Below, piece after piece: positions 5,115 to 5,400 of a DNA stretch of 5,400 bases (positions are counted from its first letter, which is position 1; each line of letters starts with the position of its first letter). The translations under genes were made by a program, and so were the position numbers. The notes beneath the pieces were generated by a model that searched no databases, was not told the DNA's origin, and was given only the letters and a program-made list of their open reading frames with translations. This DNA comes from Campylobacterales bacterium (GTDB lineage Bacteria; Campylobacterota; Campylobacteria; Campylobacterales; Arcobacteraceae): positions 1 through 5,400 of the forward strand of contig JAMOPZ010000475.1 of assembly GCA_027064245.1 (NCBI GenBank). Reading direction: 5' to 3'.

Positions 5115-5400
5115 ATGAGTTTAAAAGAGAGATTAAAAGCAGATTTAAAAGATGCAATGAGAGCAAAAGAGATAGTAAAAAGAGATTCTATTCGTGCTAT
5201 AAATACTATGATTAAACAGATTGAAGTTGATCAAAGAGTAGATTTAGATGATGCAGAGGTAATTAAGCTTATTCAAAGTGGTATAAAAAAACGAGAAGAG
5301 TCAATAGAGCAGTATAAAAATGCTTCAAGAGATGATCTTGTACAAAAAGAACAAGAGCAAATAGATATTTTTGCATTATATTTACCAAAACAATTAGATG
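5115..5400 (+). CDS. yqeY: GatB/YqeY-family protein, N-terminal part (3' end outside window)
   Basis: The first 95 residues of a small cytoplasmic protein of the YqeY family, which is usually about 148 residues; the frame stays open to the window edge. The sequence begins MSLKERLKADLKDAMRAKE and continues with RDSIRAINTMIKQIEVD (23-39), IKKREESIEQYKNASRDDL (57-75) and IFALYLPKQLD (85-95). This is the family pattern of an early amphipathic helix, an L/IRxIxxxIKxxE-like helix, an RxxSIEQY segment and a YLPxQL motif. The family is related to the C-terminal tail domain of GatB, a subunit of the tRNA-dependent amidotransferase, and is thought to bind tRNA or related partners, but its biochemical role is not settled. 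It has its own extended -10 promoter and a strong ribosome site. Nothing in the window links it functionally to dsbD. Confidence 0.92.
   Translation, partial: MSLKERLKADLKDAMRAKEIVKRDSIRAINTMIKQIEVDQRVDLDDAEVIKLIQSGIKKREESIEQYKNASRDDLVQKEQEQIDIFALYLPKQLD

Overview
The window is a dense, strongly AT-rich piece of bacterial chromosome. The AT bias, a FolP with a long N-terminal extension, a full-length three-domain DsbD and promoters with clear TATAAT boxes but no recognisable -35 all point to Campylobacterota (epsilonproteobacteria), perhaps the Arcobacter/Sulfurimonas side. This is a judgement from protein and promoter style; no rRNA or other taxonomic marker is present.

Layout, left to right. 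A plus-strand run begins with the 3' end of a glyceraldehyde-3-phosphate dehydrogenase gene (1-357). It continues with folP for dihydropteroate synthase (365-1495) and rseP for a site-2 zinc metalloprotease (1543-2604, GTG start). rseP then meets a minus-strand ThiF/MoeB-type E1-like adenylyltransferase (2608-3282) tail to tail with only 3 bp between them. A 92-bp AT-only-looking divergent spacer separates that gene from dsbD (3375-5060), which encodes a complete thiol:disulfide interchange protein. After a 54-bp spacer with a good promoter comes the first two thirds of a GatB/YqeY-family gene (5115 to the window edge). No stretch longer than 92 bp lacks a gene.

The genes are housekeeping and do not form one pathway: central carbon metabolism, folate synthesis, intramembrane proteolysis, sulfur-carrier activation, periplasmic thiol reduction and a tRNA-amidotransferase-related protein. 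I see no mobile element, CRISPR array, tRNA or rRNA, and no clear new multi-gene system.

The observations most worth checking are these. (1) folP and the E1-like gene lack Shine-Dalgarno sequences, yet each has a perfect TATAAT placed so that transcription would begin on the A of the start codon, which suggests leaderless mRNAs. dsbD and yqeY instead have conventional leaders. (2) The ThiF/MoeB protein keeps its adenylation site but has lost both zinc-binding CxxC pairs and the usual downstream cysteine. (3) FolP carries an N-terminal domain of about 115 residues with no function I can name, plus non-canonical loop residues. (4) Eight-base homopolymers sit at functionally sensitive points of rseP and dsbD.
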